Source: an uncultured Oscillospiraceae bacterium
GTDB lineage: Bacteria > Bacillota > Clostridia > Oscillospirales > Acutalibacteraceae
Direction of reading: 5' to 3'
Assembly (NCBI GenBank): GCA_902462665.1
Contig: CABQCM010000006.1
Coordinates: 1 to 13,343 of the forward strand
Length of the DNA stretch: 13,343 nt
Below, in pieces: positions 5,141 through 13,343 of this stretch. The translations under genes were made by a program, and so were the position numbers. Numbering within the stretch: position 1 is the stretch's first letter; every line of letters starts with the position of its first letter. Below the pieces are notes generated by a model. It was not told the origin of the DNA. It saw only the letters and a program-made list of their open reading frames with translations, and searched no databases.

Positions 5141-7251
5141 TAGTCGTCCCCCGGCGTACTGGAAACGTGGCTGTGCGAACTGGAATCAGGATCCGGCTGG
5201 CTGGACGGGACGCTGGACGTACCAGACGAGCTAGAACTCACCGGCGGCTGTGAACTAGGCTTGGGAGTACTGGAGCTTTGCAGGAAGGAATCGGGCAAAT
5301 CAAACGAGCCCGTCTGCGTCGCCTTGCCGGTGTGGAAATTGAGACGGTATTCCTTGTATCGGTGATCATCCAGCTTGACGGTAACGGTTGGCTCCAGATT
5401 CTGCGGCACAAACATGTCGGCCTTCAACTGGATGGTCACCGTGTTGCCACTGATGGAGGTGGGATCGACACGGCTGCTGGAGAAGATGGACTGACCATTA
5501 TAAAACACCGTGACGGTAAATTTATTGTCCGTATTGGGAATCGGGAGAGCCAAATTGACGTCCACAATCGGCTTTCCGCTGCTGACGACCAAATCGACCG
5601 CCGTATCCTTGTTGGCAGTCGAGCCGACGGCCAAGCTTTGGCTGATGACAACGCCCTCGGGTACCGTGCTGTCCGCTTTGCGGGAAACGTTGCCTACGCG
5701 CAGTCCGTTTTCCTCAATCGCTCTCTTGGCCTCATCCTCCGTTAGCCCCTTATAGCTGTCAACCGTGACAAACTTGGGTGCGGGGCCAATGCTGACAAAC
5801 AGCTTGACGGTATATCCCTCGTCCAAAGAGGAACCTCCCGCCGGATCGGTGCGCACGACAAAATCCTTGGCCACCTCGTCGCTGTAAACCTCTTCAATAT
5901 CGTACTGAAGCTTGAGCGAAGTCAAGGTTTCCTTCGCGGTATTGATGTTATAATTGGATAGATCGTCCAGCTTGACTTTCTTGGGGCCTAAGCTGACGGT
6001 AACGCGAATCTCATGCTTTCCTTTGAGGCTTCGGCCAGCCTCCGGCGTCTGTGCCATAATTTGCCCTGCCGGATATTCCGCGCTGTAATCCTGCCCCTGA
6101 TTGGACAGCGTAATCGTAAAATCCTTGTATTCGTCGCTGCTGATGACCTCATCGTACACTTTTCCCAATAGATTAGGACATTCCACTACCGTACCGCTGC
6201 TGCCAAACAGCCGAGGCAAAAAGACAATCGCCAGCACGATAAGCACCAATACAAAAGCGCCGGTCACTCCCAGCAAAATGGGCATCAGAGGCGAACGCGA
6301 CGTCTCTTCCTCTCCCGTATCGTCCTCATTGGCCGTGGAAGCGGAAGAGGAGGAAATATCCTCCCGTCGGATGAATTTGGTTGGCGCGTCGTCAATAAAA
6401 TATTTGTATTGGAACTCAATCGAGGGATTGCGCTTGAACTCTTCCATGTCGGTCAGCATTTCGGCCGCCGATTGATAACGCCGTGTCGGCTCCTTCTGCA
6501 TGGCCTTCAGGGTGATTTGCTCGAGGCCTTCGGGGATGTCCGGATTGATCTCCCTCGGCCGGGGCGGCTCGTTTTGAAGCTGCATGATGGCCACCGACAC
6601 CGCGCTGTCCGCCTCAAACGGCAGACGGCCGGTCAACATCTCATACAGCAGCACGCCCACCGAGTAAATATCGGTTTTTTCATCGGTCACATCGCCGCGG
6701 GCCTGCTCGGGGCTGACGTAATGCACGGAGCCGATTGCTTTGTCGGTGATGGTGCGGTAATCGCTGCGAGAAAAACGCGCGATACCAAAATCGGTGACCA
6801 TAATGGTGCCGTCCTGCAGCAGCATGATATTTTGCGGCTTGATATCTCGATGGACAATCCCTTTGTCGTGAGCATGCTGCAAAGCGCGCAGCACCTGCTC
6901 GACAAAATGCACCGCTTCCTTCCAGCGAATAATTTTTTGCTGCTCAATGTACTCTTTGAGGGTGATGCCGTCAATGTATTCCATCACAATATATTGCAGC
7001 CGATCGCCAAAGCTGACATCATATACCTTGACAATATTGGGATGAGAGAGCACCGCGATGGCCTTGGATTCATTTTTAAACCGGCGGCGAAACTCCTCGT
7101 TATTGAGCAGCTCATCCTTGAGAATTTTAATCGCGACCACCCGGTCGTCGATGCTGTCATAAGCCTTATAAACCACAGCCATGCCGCCGACGCCGATAAT
7201 CTCCTGAATTTCATAGCGCCCGTCCAGGCGCTTCCCCACGTATTTATCCAT
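5140..7251 (-). CDS. prkC: PASTA-domain transmembrane Ser/Thr protein kinase
   Basis: Membrane kinase of the PrkC/StkP/PknB family that senses muropeptides or lipid II outside and phosphorylates cytosolic proteins. 703 residues. Kinase domain about 13-272: Gly loop from residue 20, Lys42, Glu61, catalytic HRDIKPQN (134-141), DFG (154-156), SPEQ (180-183). An activation loop with Thr residues precedes GSVHY. A juxtamembrane segment leads to one membrane helix (about 323-347), then three PASTA repeats (about 355-423, 425-490, 492-560). A beta-rich region (565-650) and a Ser/Pro-rich low-complexity tail (about 659-703) end it; the tail may span the wall. ATG at 7251 gives the MDKYVGKRLDGRYEI start usual in Clostridia. 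A TTG at 7254 directly before it is an alternative, and AAGGAGGAGG upstream fits either. The partner phosphatase ends 20 nt before. Confidence 0.96.
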   Translation of the reverse strand: MDKYVGKRLDGRYEIQEIIGVGGMAVVYKAYDSIDDRVVAIKILKDELLNNEEFRRRFKNESKAIAVLSHPNIVKVYDVSFGDRLQYIVMEYIDGITLKEYIEQQKIIRWKEAVHFVEQVLRALQHAHDKGIVHRDIKPQNIMLLQDGTIMVTDFGIARFSRSDYRTITDKAIGSVHYVSPEQARGDVTDEKTDIYSVGVLLYEMLTGRLPFEADSAVSVAIMQLQNEPPRPREINPDIPEGLEQITLKAMQKEPTRRYQSAAEMLTDMEEFKRNPSIEFQYKYFIDDAPTKFIRREDISSSSASTANEDDTGEEETSRSPLMPILLGVTGAFVLVLIVLAIVFLPRLFGSSGTVVECPNLLGKVYDEVISSDEYKDFTITLSNQGQDYSAEYPAGQIMAQTPEAGRSLKGKHEIRVTVSLGPKKVKLDDLSNYNINTAKETLTSLKLQYDIEEVYSDEVAKDFVVRTDPAGGSSLDEGYTVKLFVSIGPAPKFVTVDSYKGLTEDEAKRAIEENGLRVGNVSRKADSTVPEGVVISQSLAVGSTANKDTAVDLVVSSGKPIVDVNLALPIPNTDNKFTVTVFYNGQSIFSSSRVDPTSISGNTVTIQLKADMFVPQNLEPTVTVKLDDHRYKEYRLNFHTGKATQTGSFDLPDSFLQSSSTPKPSSQPPVSSSSSGTSSVPSSQPDPDSSSHSHVSSTPGDD

Positions 7252-7271
7252 CAACCTGGATCCTCCTCCTT

Positions 7272-8000
7272 CTACTGTGCGACCAGCACAACGGTAATAT
7301 TATCCCCGCCGCCATTTTGATTGGCCCGCTCGATGAGCGCGTCAGGGCATTCATAAAATCCGGTGCGGTCAACAATACTCAGTATCTCATCGGTCTCTAG
7401 ATAATTGGTCAGACCGTCGGTACAGATAAATATGGCGTCCCCCTGCGCCAGCTCTACCTCGTCGTAATCCATCTGAAGAGCTTCGTCCACCCCTAGGGCG
7501 CTGGTGATGACGTTTTTGCGCGGATGCACACGCGCCTGCGCCTCGGTGAGATGCCCCGACTCGATCATAGACTGCACAATGGAATGATCTCGCGTAAGCT
7601 GGGTCAGCTTTCCGCCAGACAGCAGGTAGGCCCGGCTGTCCCCCGCATGTACGATGTGCGCGATGGAATCCACCAGCATACAGGCGACCACCGTTGTGCC
7701 CATGCCGGCCAGATTTTTGATCGATTTGGACATATCGAACACCGTTAGGTTAGCTGCGCTGACCGCCGACTGCAACAAATTACGGATGGAGTTCGATCCC
7801 ATGCCAGGACGGTAGCCCGACGAGATGTGCTCGGAGATCGACTTGACCGCCGTCGTACTGGCCACGCTGCCGCCGCTGGCGCCGCCCATGCCGTCGCATA
7901 CAACGGCCCAGGCCGCCTCGCCCGGCAGCTCTCCCACCGCGTAGGAGTCCTGATTGGAATTGCGCTGCAGCCCCTTGTCGGTTTTGCTTGCCATTTTCAA
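7272..8000 (-). CDS. prpC: PP2C-type Ser/Thr phosphatase, partner of the PASTA kinase
   Basis: Cytosolic metal-dependent (PPM family) phosphatase that removes phosphates placed by the adjacent kinase. 242 residues, full length. Metal-site motifs seen: SNQDS with Asp18, VCDGMGG with Asp36, HAGDSRAY with Asp121, CTDG with Asp195, and GGDN with Asp233; TRDHS (136-140) and ITSALG (165-170) also fit. The TTG at 8000 is taken as start. A GGGGGG run lies exactly 7 nt upstream, and the product begins MKMASKTDKG like Bacillus and clostridial homologues. The in-frame ATG at 7994 would be 13 nt from it and lose two conserved residues. The start overlaps the rlmN stop as TTGA. Confidence 0.95.
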   Translation of the reverse strand: MKMASKTDKGLQRNSNQDSYAVGELPGEAAWAVVCDGMGGASGGSVASTTAVKSISEHISSGYRPGMGSNSIRNLLQSAVSAANLTVFDMSKSIKNLAGMGTTVVACMLVDSIAHIVHAGDSRAYLLSGGKLTQLTRDHSIVQSMIESGHLTEAQARVHPRKNVITSALGVDEALQMDYDEVELAQGDAIFICTDGLTNYLETDEILSIVDRTGFYECPDALIERANQNGGGDNITVVLVAQ

Positions 8001-9052
8001 TGGGAATCCCCCCTTTGGCGAATCTCTTGCGTGGTATCGCGGCGCAACTGGCCGCAGGAAGCGTTGATATCGGACCCCAGGGTCCGCCGAATGGTAGCAT
8101 TAATGCCTTTTTCCTCTAAAATACGCCGAAATCGCTCCAGCGCGGCACGGCCTGCGCCCTGGCAGCCGCTCCCCTCCACCGGGTTGGCCGCAATCAGGTT
8201 GACGTGGCAAAGCATTCCACGCAAACGCTCTGCCAGCTCGACGGCGCACGCCGGGGAATCGTTGACCCCTTCGACCACGGTATATTCAAAGGAAATGCGC
8301 CGCCCGGTCTTTTGAATATAGTCCCGGCAGGCTGTAAGTAAGGTTTGCACATTCCAACGGCGATTGACCGGCATCAACCGGCTGCGAATTGCGTCGTTGG
8401 GCGCGTGAAGCGATACCGATAGGGTAAGCGAAAGTCCCTCCTGCGATAGTCTCTGAATTTGATCCACTAAACCGCAGGTAGACAAGGAAATATGCCGCCC
8501 CCCAATTCCCAGCCCGTCCGGATGGGAAACCAGATGCAAAAAGCGAAGAACGTTATCGTAGTTATCCAGCGGTTCGCCCATACCCATCAATACGACGTTG
8601 GAAATGCGTTTATTCCGGTCAATCTGGGCGGCTGTGATTTGCGAAAGAATTTCCGAAGCGGTCAGGTTGCGCTGAAGCCCTCCCATCCCGGTTGCACAGA
8701 AAGCGCAGCCCATGCGGCAACCGGCCTGGGTAGAAACGCAGATGGTGTCGCCGTGATGATATTGCATCACCACCGCCTCCACCGTCGCTCCGTCCGAAAA
8801 GCGATATAAGTATTTTACCGTACCGTCCACAGCCGAGACCAACCGCTTTTGTATCGACGCCGCGGCAATTTCATACCGCTGCGCCAACTGCTGGCGCAAA
8901 CGGGCTGGTTGGTCGGTCATCTCATCAAAGCTGGTGACCCCGCGGTGAAGCCAGCGAAAAATCTGCCTTGCGCGGTAGCCTGGCTGCCCCAGAGCAGACA
9001 GCTCCTCGCCGAGCTGCTCCAGCGTCATCGACTTGATATCGGCCTTGCTCAA
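7997..9052 (-). CDS. rlmN: Dual-specificity 23S rRNA/tRNA adenine-C2 methyltransferase
   Basis: Radical-SAM enzyme that methylates C2 of A2503 in 23S rRNA and, in studied species, A37 of some tRNAs. This tunes decoding accuracy and affects binding of drugs at the peptidyl-transferase centre. 351 residues. Seen: the iron-sulfur triad Cys112, Cys116, Cys119 in GCRMGCAFCATG; GMGEP (157-161) for SAM binding; SLHAPND (214-220); and Cys333 in DINASCGQL, the position of the Cys that becomes methylated or forms the covalent adduct. The TTG at 9052 overlaps the rsmB stop (TTGA) and gives the typical SKADIKSMTLEQL beginning. The ribosome binding site is poor (GAGG only 2-3 nt away), so coupled re-initiation is likely. 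ATG at 9028 is an inferior alternative. Confidence 0.96.
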   Translation of the reverse strand: MSKADIKSMTLEQLGEELSALGQPGYRARQIFRWLHRGVTSFDEMTDQPARLRQQLAQRYEIAAASIQKRLVSAVDGTVKYLYRFSDGATVEAVVMQYHHGDTICVSTQAGCRMGCAFCATGMGGLQRNLTASEILSQITAAQIDRNKRISNVVLMGMGEPLDNYDNVLRFLHLVSHPDGLGIGGRHISLSTCGLVDQIQRLSQEGLSLTLSVSLHAPNDAIRSRLMPVNRRWNVQTLLTACRDYIQKTGRRISFEYTVVEGVNDSPACAVELAERLRGMLCHVNLIAANPVEGSGCQGAGRAALERFRRILEEKGINATIRRTLGSDINASCGQLRRDTTQEIRQRGDSH

Positions 9053-10455
9053 ACCCTCACCCGTTTCGTAACGGCCGCGATAAAGAAGCCGTCGGTATGA
9101 TGTACATGGGGGAACAGAGTAATATGATGAGCCGCCTCCCCCGCCCGGCGTGCAAGCTGCGGCAAGATCTCAACCGGCATAAAATCGGGATGCTCTGCAA
9201 GGAAGCGTTCCACAATTTTTTCATTTTCCGCCGGGTTGAGGGTACAGGTGGAATAGACCAATCTGCCGCCTGGACGCAGCCGGATTGCATTGTTACACAA
9301 GATACGATACTGCATCTCGGTCAAATTGTCAAGGATTGCTACATTTTTGTAACGAATTTCGGGCTTTCTTCGTATAATTCCAAGACCAGAGCAGGGAACA
9401 TCACATAAAATTTTGTCGAAATCGCCCAAATCCAATTGAGGGTCGGATGCATCCGCAGAGACAACCCCAATACAATTCAGCCCCAAACGGCGCGCGCCGT
9501 CCCGGATGAGCCTGGCTTTGGACTCATACAAATCCATGGCAATCAGCTCGCCTTGATCCTCCATGTGCTCGGCTAAGGTAAAGCTTTTGCCTCCCGGGGC
9601 GGCGCAACAATCCAGCAAGCGTTCTCCGGGGCGCGGTGCGAGAGCCATGCAGCAATATTGACTGGCCAAATCCTGCACATGAAAGAACCCTTCTTTGAAA
9701 ACGTCCCATCGCTCGAGCGAGCCGACGCCCTTTTCCAGCGTCACAGCCCCGGGACAGGCCTCCACCGGAGCGGCCGTGATCCCCTGCTGTTCCAGCCGAC
9801 GGCACAGCTCCCCAGGACTTAGCCGCAGAGTATTGACTCGGATTTGCAATGGCGGACGGCCAAAGCTGGCATCGAGCATCGAGACGGCGGTTTCTTCCCC
9901 GTAAGAGCCGCACAAATGCTCGAGCAACCATGCGGGCGCCGCCAGTTCTAGAGCAAGACGTTCGCGCGCCGAAAGCCCTTCGGGAAGGGCGACGGGGGAT
10001 TCACAGCGCAGGACGGCGCGCAGCACACCGTTGACATAGCCCGCGGCGCGTCCCTCCCGGCTGTATTTTACTAAATTGACCGTCTCGTTGACGGCGGCTG
10101 GCGCGGGAACCTTATCCATATAATGGATTTGATACAGCCCCATACGCAGACTCATGCGGGCAATGGGACTAAGAAATTGCACCGGCGTTTTGCTGAAGCG
10201 CCCCAGGAGAGCGTCCAGCGTAATTTGCCGCTCGAGCACGCCGTAAAACAACTGGGTTGCAAAGGCCGCGTCAAGAGATCCCAGTCGAGCGGAGGCCAGC
10301 GCATGGTCGAGCACCAAATTGGAATATCCCCCCTGCTCTACTCGCAGCAACGCCTCCAAAGCAACCTGACGGGCCGACCGCGGTCGACGCGCATCCGTTT
10401 TGGGCTTTCTTTTTCCACTTTGCCCGGCTGCCGAGGCTCCCTTTGGGGCGCTCAA
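9049..10455 (-). CDS. rsmB: 16S rRNA (cytosine-967-C5)-methyltransferase
   Basis: SAM-dependent enzyme making m5C967 (E. coli numbering) in 16S rRNA. 468 residues. An N-terminal basic tail (1-28) leads to a NusB-like RNA-binding domain (about 28-155). The Rossmann methylase part has SAM motif LLDCCAAPGGKSFTLAE (280-296), acidic Asp308, DVPCSGLGIIRRKPEIR (352-368) with Cys355, and YSTCTL with nucleophile Cys404. It ends with the usual HTDGFFIA (453-460). The TTG start at 10455 overlaps the upstream stop by 4 nt (TTGA) and has GAGGAA 6 nt before it. The real domain begins near residue 28, so the first residues are less certain. Confidence 0.96.
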   Translation of the reverse strand: MSAPKGASAAGQSGKRKPKTDARRPRSARQVALEALLRVEQGGYSNLVLDHALASARLGSLDAAFATQLFYGVLERQITLDALLGRFSKTPVQFLSPIARMSLRMGLYQIHYMDKVPAPAAVNETVNLVKYSREGRAAGYVNGVLRAVLRCESPVALPEGLSARERLALELAAPAWLLEHLCGSYGEETAVSMLDASFGRPPLQIRVNTLRLSPGELCRRLEQQGITAAPVEACPGAVTLEKGVGSLERWDVFKEGFFHVQDLASQYCCMALAPRPGERLLDCCAAPGGKSFTLAEHMEDQGELIAMDLYESKARLIRDGARRLGLNCIGVVSADASDPQLDLGDFDKILCDVPCSGLGIIRRKPEIRYKNVAILDNLTEMQYRILCNNAIRLRPGGRLVYSTCTLNPAENEKIVERFLAEHPDFMPVEILPQLARRAGEAAHHITLFPHVHHTDGFFIAAVTKRVRV

Positions 10456-11168
10456 CGCTCGTTCCTCGAACCGAAGCGCATAACGTAGTACAACAGAGTC
10501 ATCACACTTTGCGCCAACGCCGCCACATAGGTCATTGCGGCAGCCGACAGTACTTTACGCGCCCCGTCGGCCTCGTCGGGAGCCAGCAAAGCGCCCTGCC
10601 GGATTTCCGCCATGGCGCGGCGGCTGGCGTTGAATTCCACCGGCAGGGTGATCAACTGAAACAGCACCGCGAGAGAAAATAGAATCAATCCGCCCCAAAT
10701 GAGCCAATCGGAGGCAAAAATCACGCCCAAAATGGCCAGCGGAAGCCCTAGGTTGGAGCCGATATTACAAGCTGGAATCAATGCCAGACGAATTTTCAAA
10801 GGAGCGTAACCCTGCGCATCCTGCACAGCATGCCCGGCCTCATGTGCGGCAATGCCGACCGCCGCGATGCTGGTGCCGTAATACACGTCGTTGGAGAGAT
10901 ACAGCGTTTTCTTTTTGGGATGGTAATGATCGCTCAGCCGACCGCTGGTGAGCGTGACGCCGACGTCGACAATCCCATTGGCGGCAAGAATACGCTCGGC
11001 CGCCTCCCGCCCGCTGAGGGAGGTGCGGTTGAGAATCGCACCATACCGCTTATACCGCGAGGAAACCAGTCCCTGCGCCGCTACCATTAAAATCAGCGCG
11101 GGCAACATAAAGAGCAGGTATTGCAGCCGATAAGCAAAATATCCGCCATAAATCATCATTGGAAGCAT
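10452..11168 (-). CDS. Membrane zinc metallopeptidase (YugP/Zn_peptidase_2 type)
   Basis: Putative neutral zinc protease of the cytoplasmic membrane. 238 residues. Seen: a membrane segment at about 17-35; zinc motif HEAGH (109-113) in AAHEAGHAVQDAQGYAPLKIR, with Glu110 as catalytic base; three further hydrophobic segments (about 127-150, 154-175, 207-229); and LPVEFNAS (175-182), whose Glu178 is the likely third ligand. The ATG at 11168 comes straight after the fmt TAA, and AAAGGAGG lies 8 nt upstream inside fmt. As I recall, the gene is common between fmt and rsmB in Clostridia. No substrate is known from sequence. Confidence 0.88.
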   Translation of the reverse strand: MLPMMIYGGYFAYRLQYLLFMLPALILMVAAQGLVSSRYKRYGAILNRTSLSGREAAERILAANGIVDVGVTLTSGRLSDHYHPKKKTLYLSNDVYYGTSIAAVGIAAHEAGHAVQDAQGYAPLKIRLALIPACNIGSNLGLPLAILGVIFASDWLIWGGLILFSLAVLFQLITLPVEFNASRRAMAEIRQGALLAPDEADGARKVLSAAAMTYVAALAQSVMTLLYYVMRFGSRNER

Positions 11169-12113
11169 TTATGCATCCTCCTTTGAAATCGACTCAAACA
11201 CGGTGCCTTCGGCCATTGGATGCCCTCGCAGAAGCTCGATCGCGCTCATGCGCCGGCTTCCTTCCAGCTGCACTTCACATAGCTCGAGCAGACGGCCGTC
11301 TCCACAGCCGACGAACAGACGCCCCTCCCGCACCACGGCATACCCCGGCGCGGCATGGCCGTCCCCTAGCTTGGAACGGTGGATTTTCAGCACCCGGCCA
11401 TCCCACCGGGTAGAGGCCACCGGCCAGGGCTGAAGCCCGCGCACCTGATTGTGCAGCTCGGCTGCCGGGCGGCTCCAATCCATGGGAGAAAGAGATTTAT
11501 CCAGCATCGGGGCATAGGTCGACGCGGCATGATCCTGCGGCGTTGGCGTGAGCGTCTTGTCCTGCAGCCCCTCAAGCGTGGGCAGGATCAGCTCGGCGCC
11601 CATCCGGCTAAGACGGTCGTACAGCGAGGCAGCATCCTCATTGGGATCAATCGCAGTATCCTGCTTCATTAAAATATCCCCGGTATCCAGACCGGCGGCC
11701 ATGAGCATGGTGGTCACTCCGGTGACGGTATCCCCCCGCAGGATGGCCCATTGAATGGGGGCGGCTCCCCGCAGACGAGGCAACAGGGAAGCATGGATAT
11801 TCACGCATCCCAGACTGGGAATGTCCAATACGCTCTGAGGCAGCAGCCGGCCATAGGCCGCGACCACAATGACCTCCGGCTGGAGCGCGCGCAGAGCGTC
11901 CACCACGGCGCAGTCGCGAAAGCCTTCCGGCTGGGCTACAGTCAGCCCAAGCTCGATCGCTTTTTCCTTCACCGGCGGCGCAACCATACGATGCCCCCGC
12001 CCCTTCGGGCGGTCAGGCTGGGTGTAAACCGCCGCGATTTCATGCCCGGCCTGGGCCAGAGCGTCGAGGGGCGGTACGGCAAAATCGGGCGTACCCATAT
12101 AAACAAGGCGCAT
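11169..12113 (-). CDS. fmt: Methionyl-tRNA formyltransferase
   Basis: Formylates initiator Met-tRNA with 10-formyltetrahydrofolate so that IF2 accepts it. 314 residues. Seen: GTPDFAVP (7-14) of the Rossmann N-domain; the catalytic set Asn105, His107 (in NIHASLLPRLRGAAPIQW, 105-122) and Asp143 (in GLDTGDIL, 141-148), matching E. coli Asn106/His108/Asp144; and the C-terminal OB-like tRNA-binding domain (about 205-310). The ATG at 12113 has AGGAGG 6 nt upstream. def, encoding the enzyme that later removes the formyl group, lies 90 nt before it. That gap holds a 7-bp stem with a 14-nt loop and no T-run, so it is not a convincing terminator. Confidence 0.97.
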   Translation of the reverse strand: MRLVYMGTPDFAVPPLDALAQAGHEIAAVYTQPDRPKGRGHRMVAPPVKEKAIELGLTVAQPEGFRDCAVVDALRALQPEVIVVAAYGRLLPQSVLDIPSLGCVNIHASLLPRLRGAAPIQWAILRGDTVTGVTTMLMAAGLDTGDILMKQDTAIDPNEDAASLYDRLSRMGAELILPTLEGLQDKTLTPTPQDHAASTYAPMLDKSLSPMDWSRPAAELHNQVRGLQPWPVASTRWDGRVLKIHRSKLGDGHAAPGYAVVREGRLFVGCGDGRLLELCEVQLEGSRRMSAIELLRGHPMAEGTVFESISKEDA

Positions 12114-12203
12114 AGAAATCCTCCTGTTGCTCGCAATACAATCCAGATTCCCGCCGCATCCGATGAAAACAGCGGCAGAGTAGAAGAACCAATCGCATTA
12201 TGA

Positions 12204-12656
12204 CTATTGCTCCAGCATGCGAACAGCATGATCCTTAAACAAAATGCCGTCCAAATGATCGAGCTCATGGCAAAAAGCCCGGGCCAGCAGCCCTTCTCCC
12301 GACAGAGTAATCGGATTACCATGGCGGTCTTGTGCCTGGACTGTCACCCGTTTGGGACGACGGGTAATGCCGCTCTGCCCCGGACAGGATAGACAGCCCT
12401 CCACTTCCTCCTGACGACCGCTCTTTTTTATGATGACCGGATTGATCAATTCTATGAGTCCTTCGCCCACATCAATGACCACTACCCGGCGCAGAATTCC
12501 CACCTGCGGGGCGGCAAGACCAGCCCCTTCGGCGCGATAGAGAGTCTCCGCCATGTCATCGAGCAGGGTCCACAGCCGCTCGTCAAATTGCTCCACCGGG
12601 CGCGACACTTTGCGCAGTACCGGGTCGCCCTCCCGAACGATATTACGAAACGCCAT
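12204..12656 (-). CDS. def: Peptide deformylase
   Basis: Removes the formyl group from the N-terminal methionine of nascent proteins at the ribosome exit. 150 residues, short type as in many Clostridia. The three family motifs are complete: GAGLAAPQVG (44-53), EGCLSCPG (86-93) with metal ligand Cys88, and CHELDHLDG (129-137) with ligands His130 and His134 and catalytic Glu131. ATG at 12656 follows AAGGAG by 9 nt. It begins 34 nt after the priA stop and is part of the same operon. Confidence 0.97.
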   Translation of the reverse strand: MAFRNIVREGDPVLRKVSRPVEQFDERLWTLLDDMAETLYRAEGAGLAAPQVGILRRVVVIDVGEGLIELINPVIIKKSGRQEEVEGCLSCPGQSGITRRPKRVTVQAQDRHGNPITLSGEGLLARAFCHELDHLDGILFKDHAVRMLEQ

Positions 12657-12690
12657 CGTATTTCACTCCTTCTATATAGTACGGGGGAAT

Positions 12691-13343
12691 TTAAAGAATT
12701 CCCTCTGGATTCATATCGACAAATGCCGCCACCTTTTTGCTGCCCGGCGCGCGGCCAAAGGCGGCGAGGGTCTCTTTCAGCAAAGCCCGCAACCGCCGGT
12801 TGTTTTTGCATTTCATCAGCAGGCGATAGCGGTAACGGTTGCTGACCTTAGAAACCTGCGCAGGCGTGGGGCCAAGGATAACAAGTTTCACGTCAGCGTA
12901 TTCCCCTTCCACCCCCTGGCGCAAAAGGTCAAAAAAACGTTGCGCACCGGCGCGTACCGCATCTTCTTCCTCCCCGGTGATTCCCACCAGACAGAGGTCG
13001 CAGTAGGGCGGATAGACCATCATCCGGCGTGCGGCAACTTCCTGAGCGTAAAAACGCTCATAATCCTGCTGCGCGGCGAGTTGAATCAGCTCATTATCCG
13101 GTGTCTCGGTCTGCACAATGGCGCGTCCCGGCTGGCTGCCCCGGCCTGCCCGGCCAACCACCTGCGTCAGCAGAGCAAAAGCCCTCTCGTAGCTGCGGTA
13201 ATCGGTATTGTACAGCGCCTGGTCGGCATTGACTACTCCGACCAGAGTCACCGAAGGAAAGTCCAACCCTTTGGCCACCATTTGGGTACCGAGCATCAAG
13301 TCGTATTCCCCGGCGGCAAAGCGACCGAGTTTCTCCTCAAAGG
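12691..13343 (-). CDS. priA: Primosomal protein N' (replication restart helicase), C-terminal part
   Basis: 3'-5' superfamily 2 helicase that restarts stalled replication forks by loading the primosome. About 217 C-terminal residues are visible; the gene enters from beyond base 13343, and the open frame continues to the edge. Seen: GTQMVAKGLDFP (helicase motif V), QVVGRAGRG (motif VI with the arginine finger region), VQTETP, and the closing AAFVDMNPEGIL typical of PriA. The zinc-binding cysteines and motifs I-IV would lie outside the window. It stops 34 nt before def. Confidence 0.95.
   Translation of the reverse strand, partial: FEEKLGRFAAGEYDLMLGTQMVAKGLDFPSVTLVGVVNADQALYNTDYRSYERAFALLTQVVGRAGRGSQPGRAIVQTETPDNELIQLAAQQDYERFYAQEVAARRMMVYPPYCDLCLVGITGEEEDAVRAGAQRFFDLLRQGVEGEYADVKLVILGPTPAQVSKVSNRYRYRLLMKCKNNRRLRALLKETLAAFGRAPGSKKVAAFVDMNPEGIL

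Noticed and set aside
4208..5143. Plus-strand open frame of 311 codons opposite rsgA
   Set aside because: It is antisense to a complete RsgA with all motifs; it has no plausible protein features.
6409..7320. Plus-strand open frame of 303 codons opposite the kinase domain
   Set aside because: The kinase frame carries every catalytic motif; this one is a GC-skewed shadow.

Overview
The window is an almost fully minus-strand stretch of a moderately GC-rich Clostridia-type genome. The Bacillota assignment rests on gene order. A translation and rRNA-modification operon, priA-def-fmt-(membrane zinc peptidase)-rsmB-rlmN, runs directly into a PP2C phosphatase, a PASTA Ser/Thr kinase and rsgA. thiN and spoVM follow, as in the Bacillus prkC-rsgA-rpe-thiN-spoVM neighbourhood. 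A SpoVM homologue points to an endospore former or a descendant of one. A dockerin-bearing secreted protein suggests an anaerobic, gut or fibre-associated relative of the Ruminococcaceae/Oscillospiraceae. The exact taxon is inference.

Layout from right to left, the direction of transcription: C-terminal part of priA (12691-13343, cut by the window edge); def; fmt; a multi-pass HEAGH zinc metallopeptidase; rsmB; rlmN; PP2C phosphatase; PASTA kinase; rsgA. From fmt to rsgA the genes are separated by at most about 20 nt or overlap by 1 or 4 nt, so they look like one transcript with translational coupling. Three successive junctions use the same TTGA overlap with a TTG start. After rsgA comes a 235-nt gap where rpe is expected but absent, then thiN. 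Next is a 729-residue exported protein (CAP-associated region, CAP domain, Ig-like domain, type I dockerin) that ends in a good terminator.

The left 1.05 kb has no large gene but is not empty. It holds a 51-residue membrane protein and, 19 nt after it, a 26-residue spoVM with a strong ribosome binding site. These are followed by about 180 nt with strong RNA folding potential ending in a terminator-like hairpin, then a sigma-A-like promoter beside an inverted repeat. The start of a Na/Pi-cotransporter family gene runs off the left edge.

Functionally, the core cluster matures new proteins (formyl addition and removal), modifies rRNA, assists 30S assembly (RsgA), and signals through a reversible Ser/Thr phosphorylation pair whose PASTA ectodomain senses cell-wall fragments in related species. 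ThiN supplies thiamine diphosphate. SpoVM works at the forespore surface during coat assembly. The two most interesting places are the structured RNA after spoVM and the run of tiny genes and accessory DNA between thiN and the transporter.
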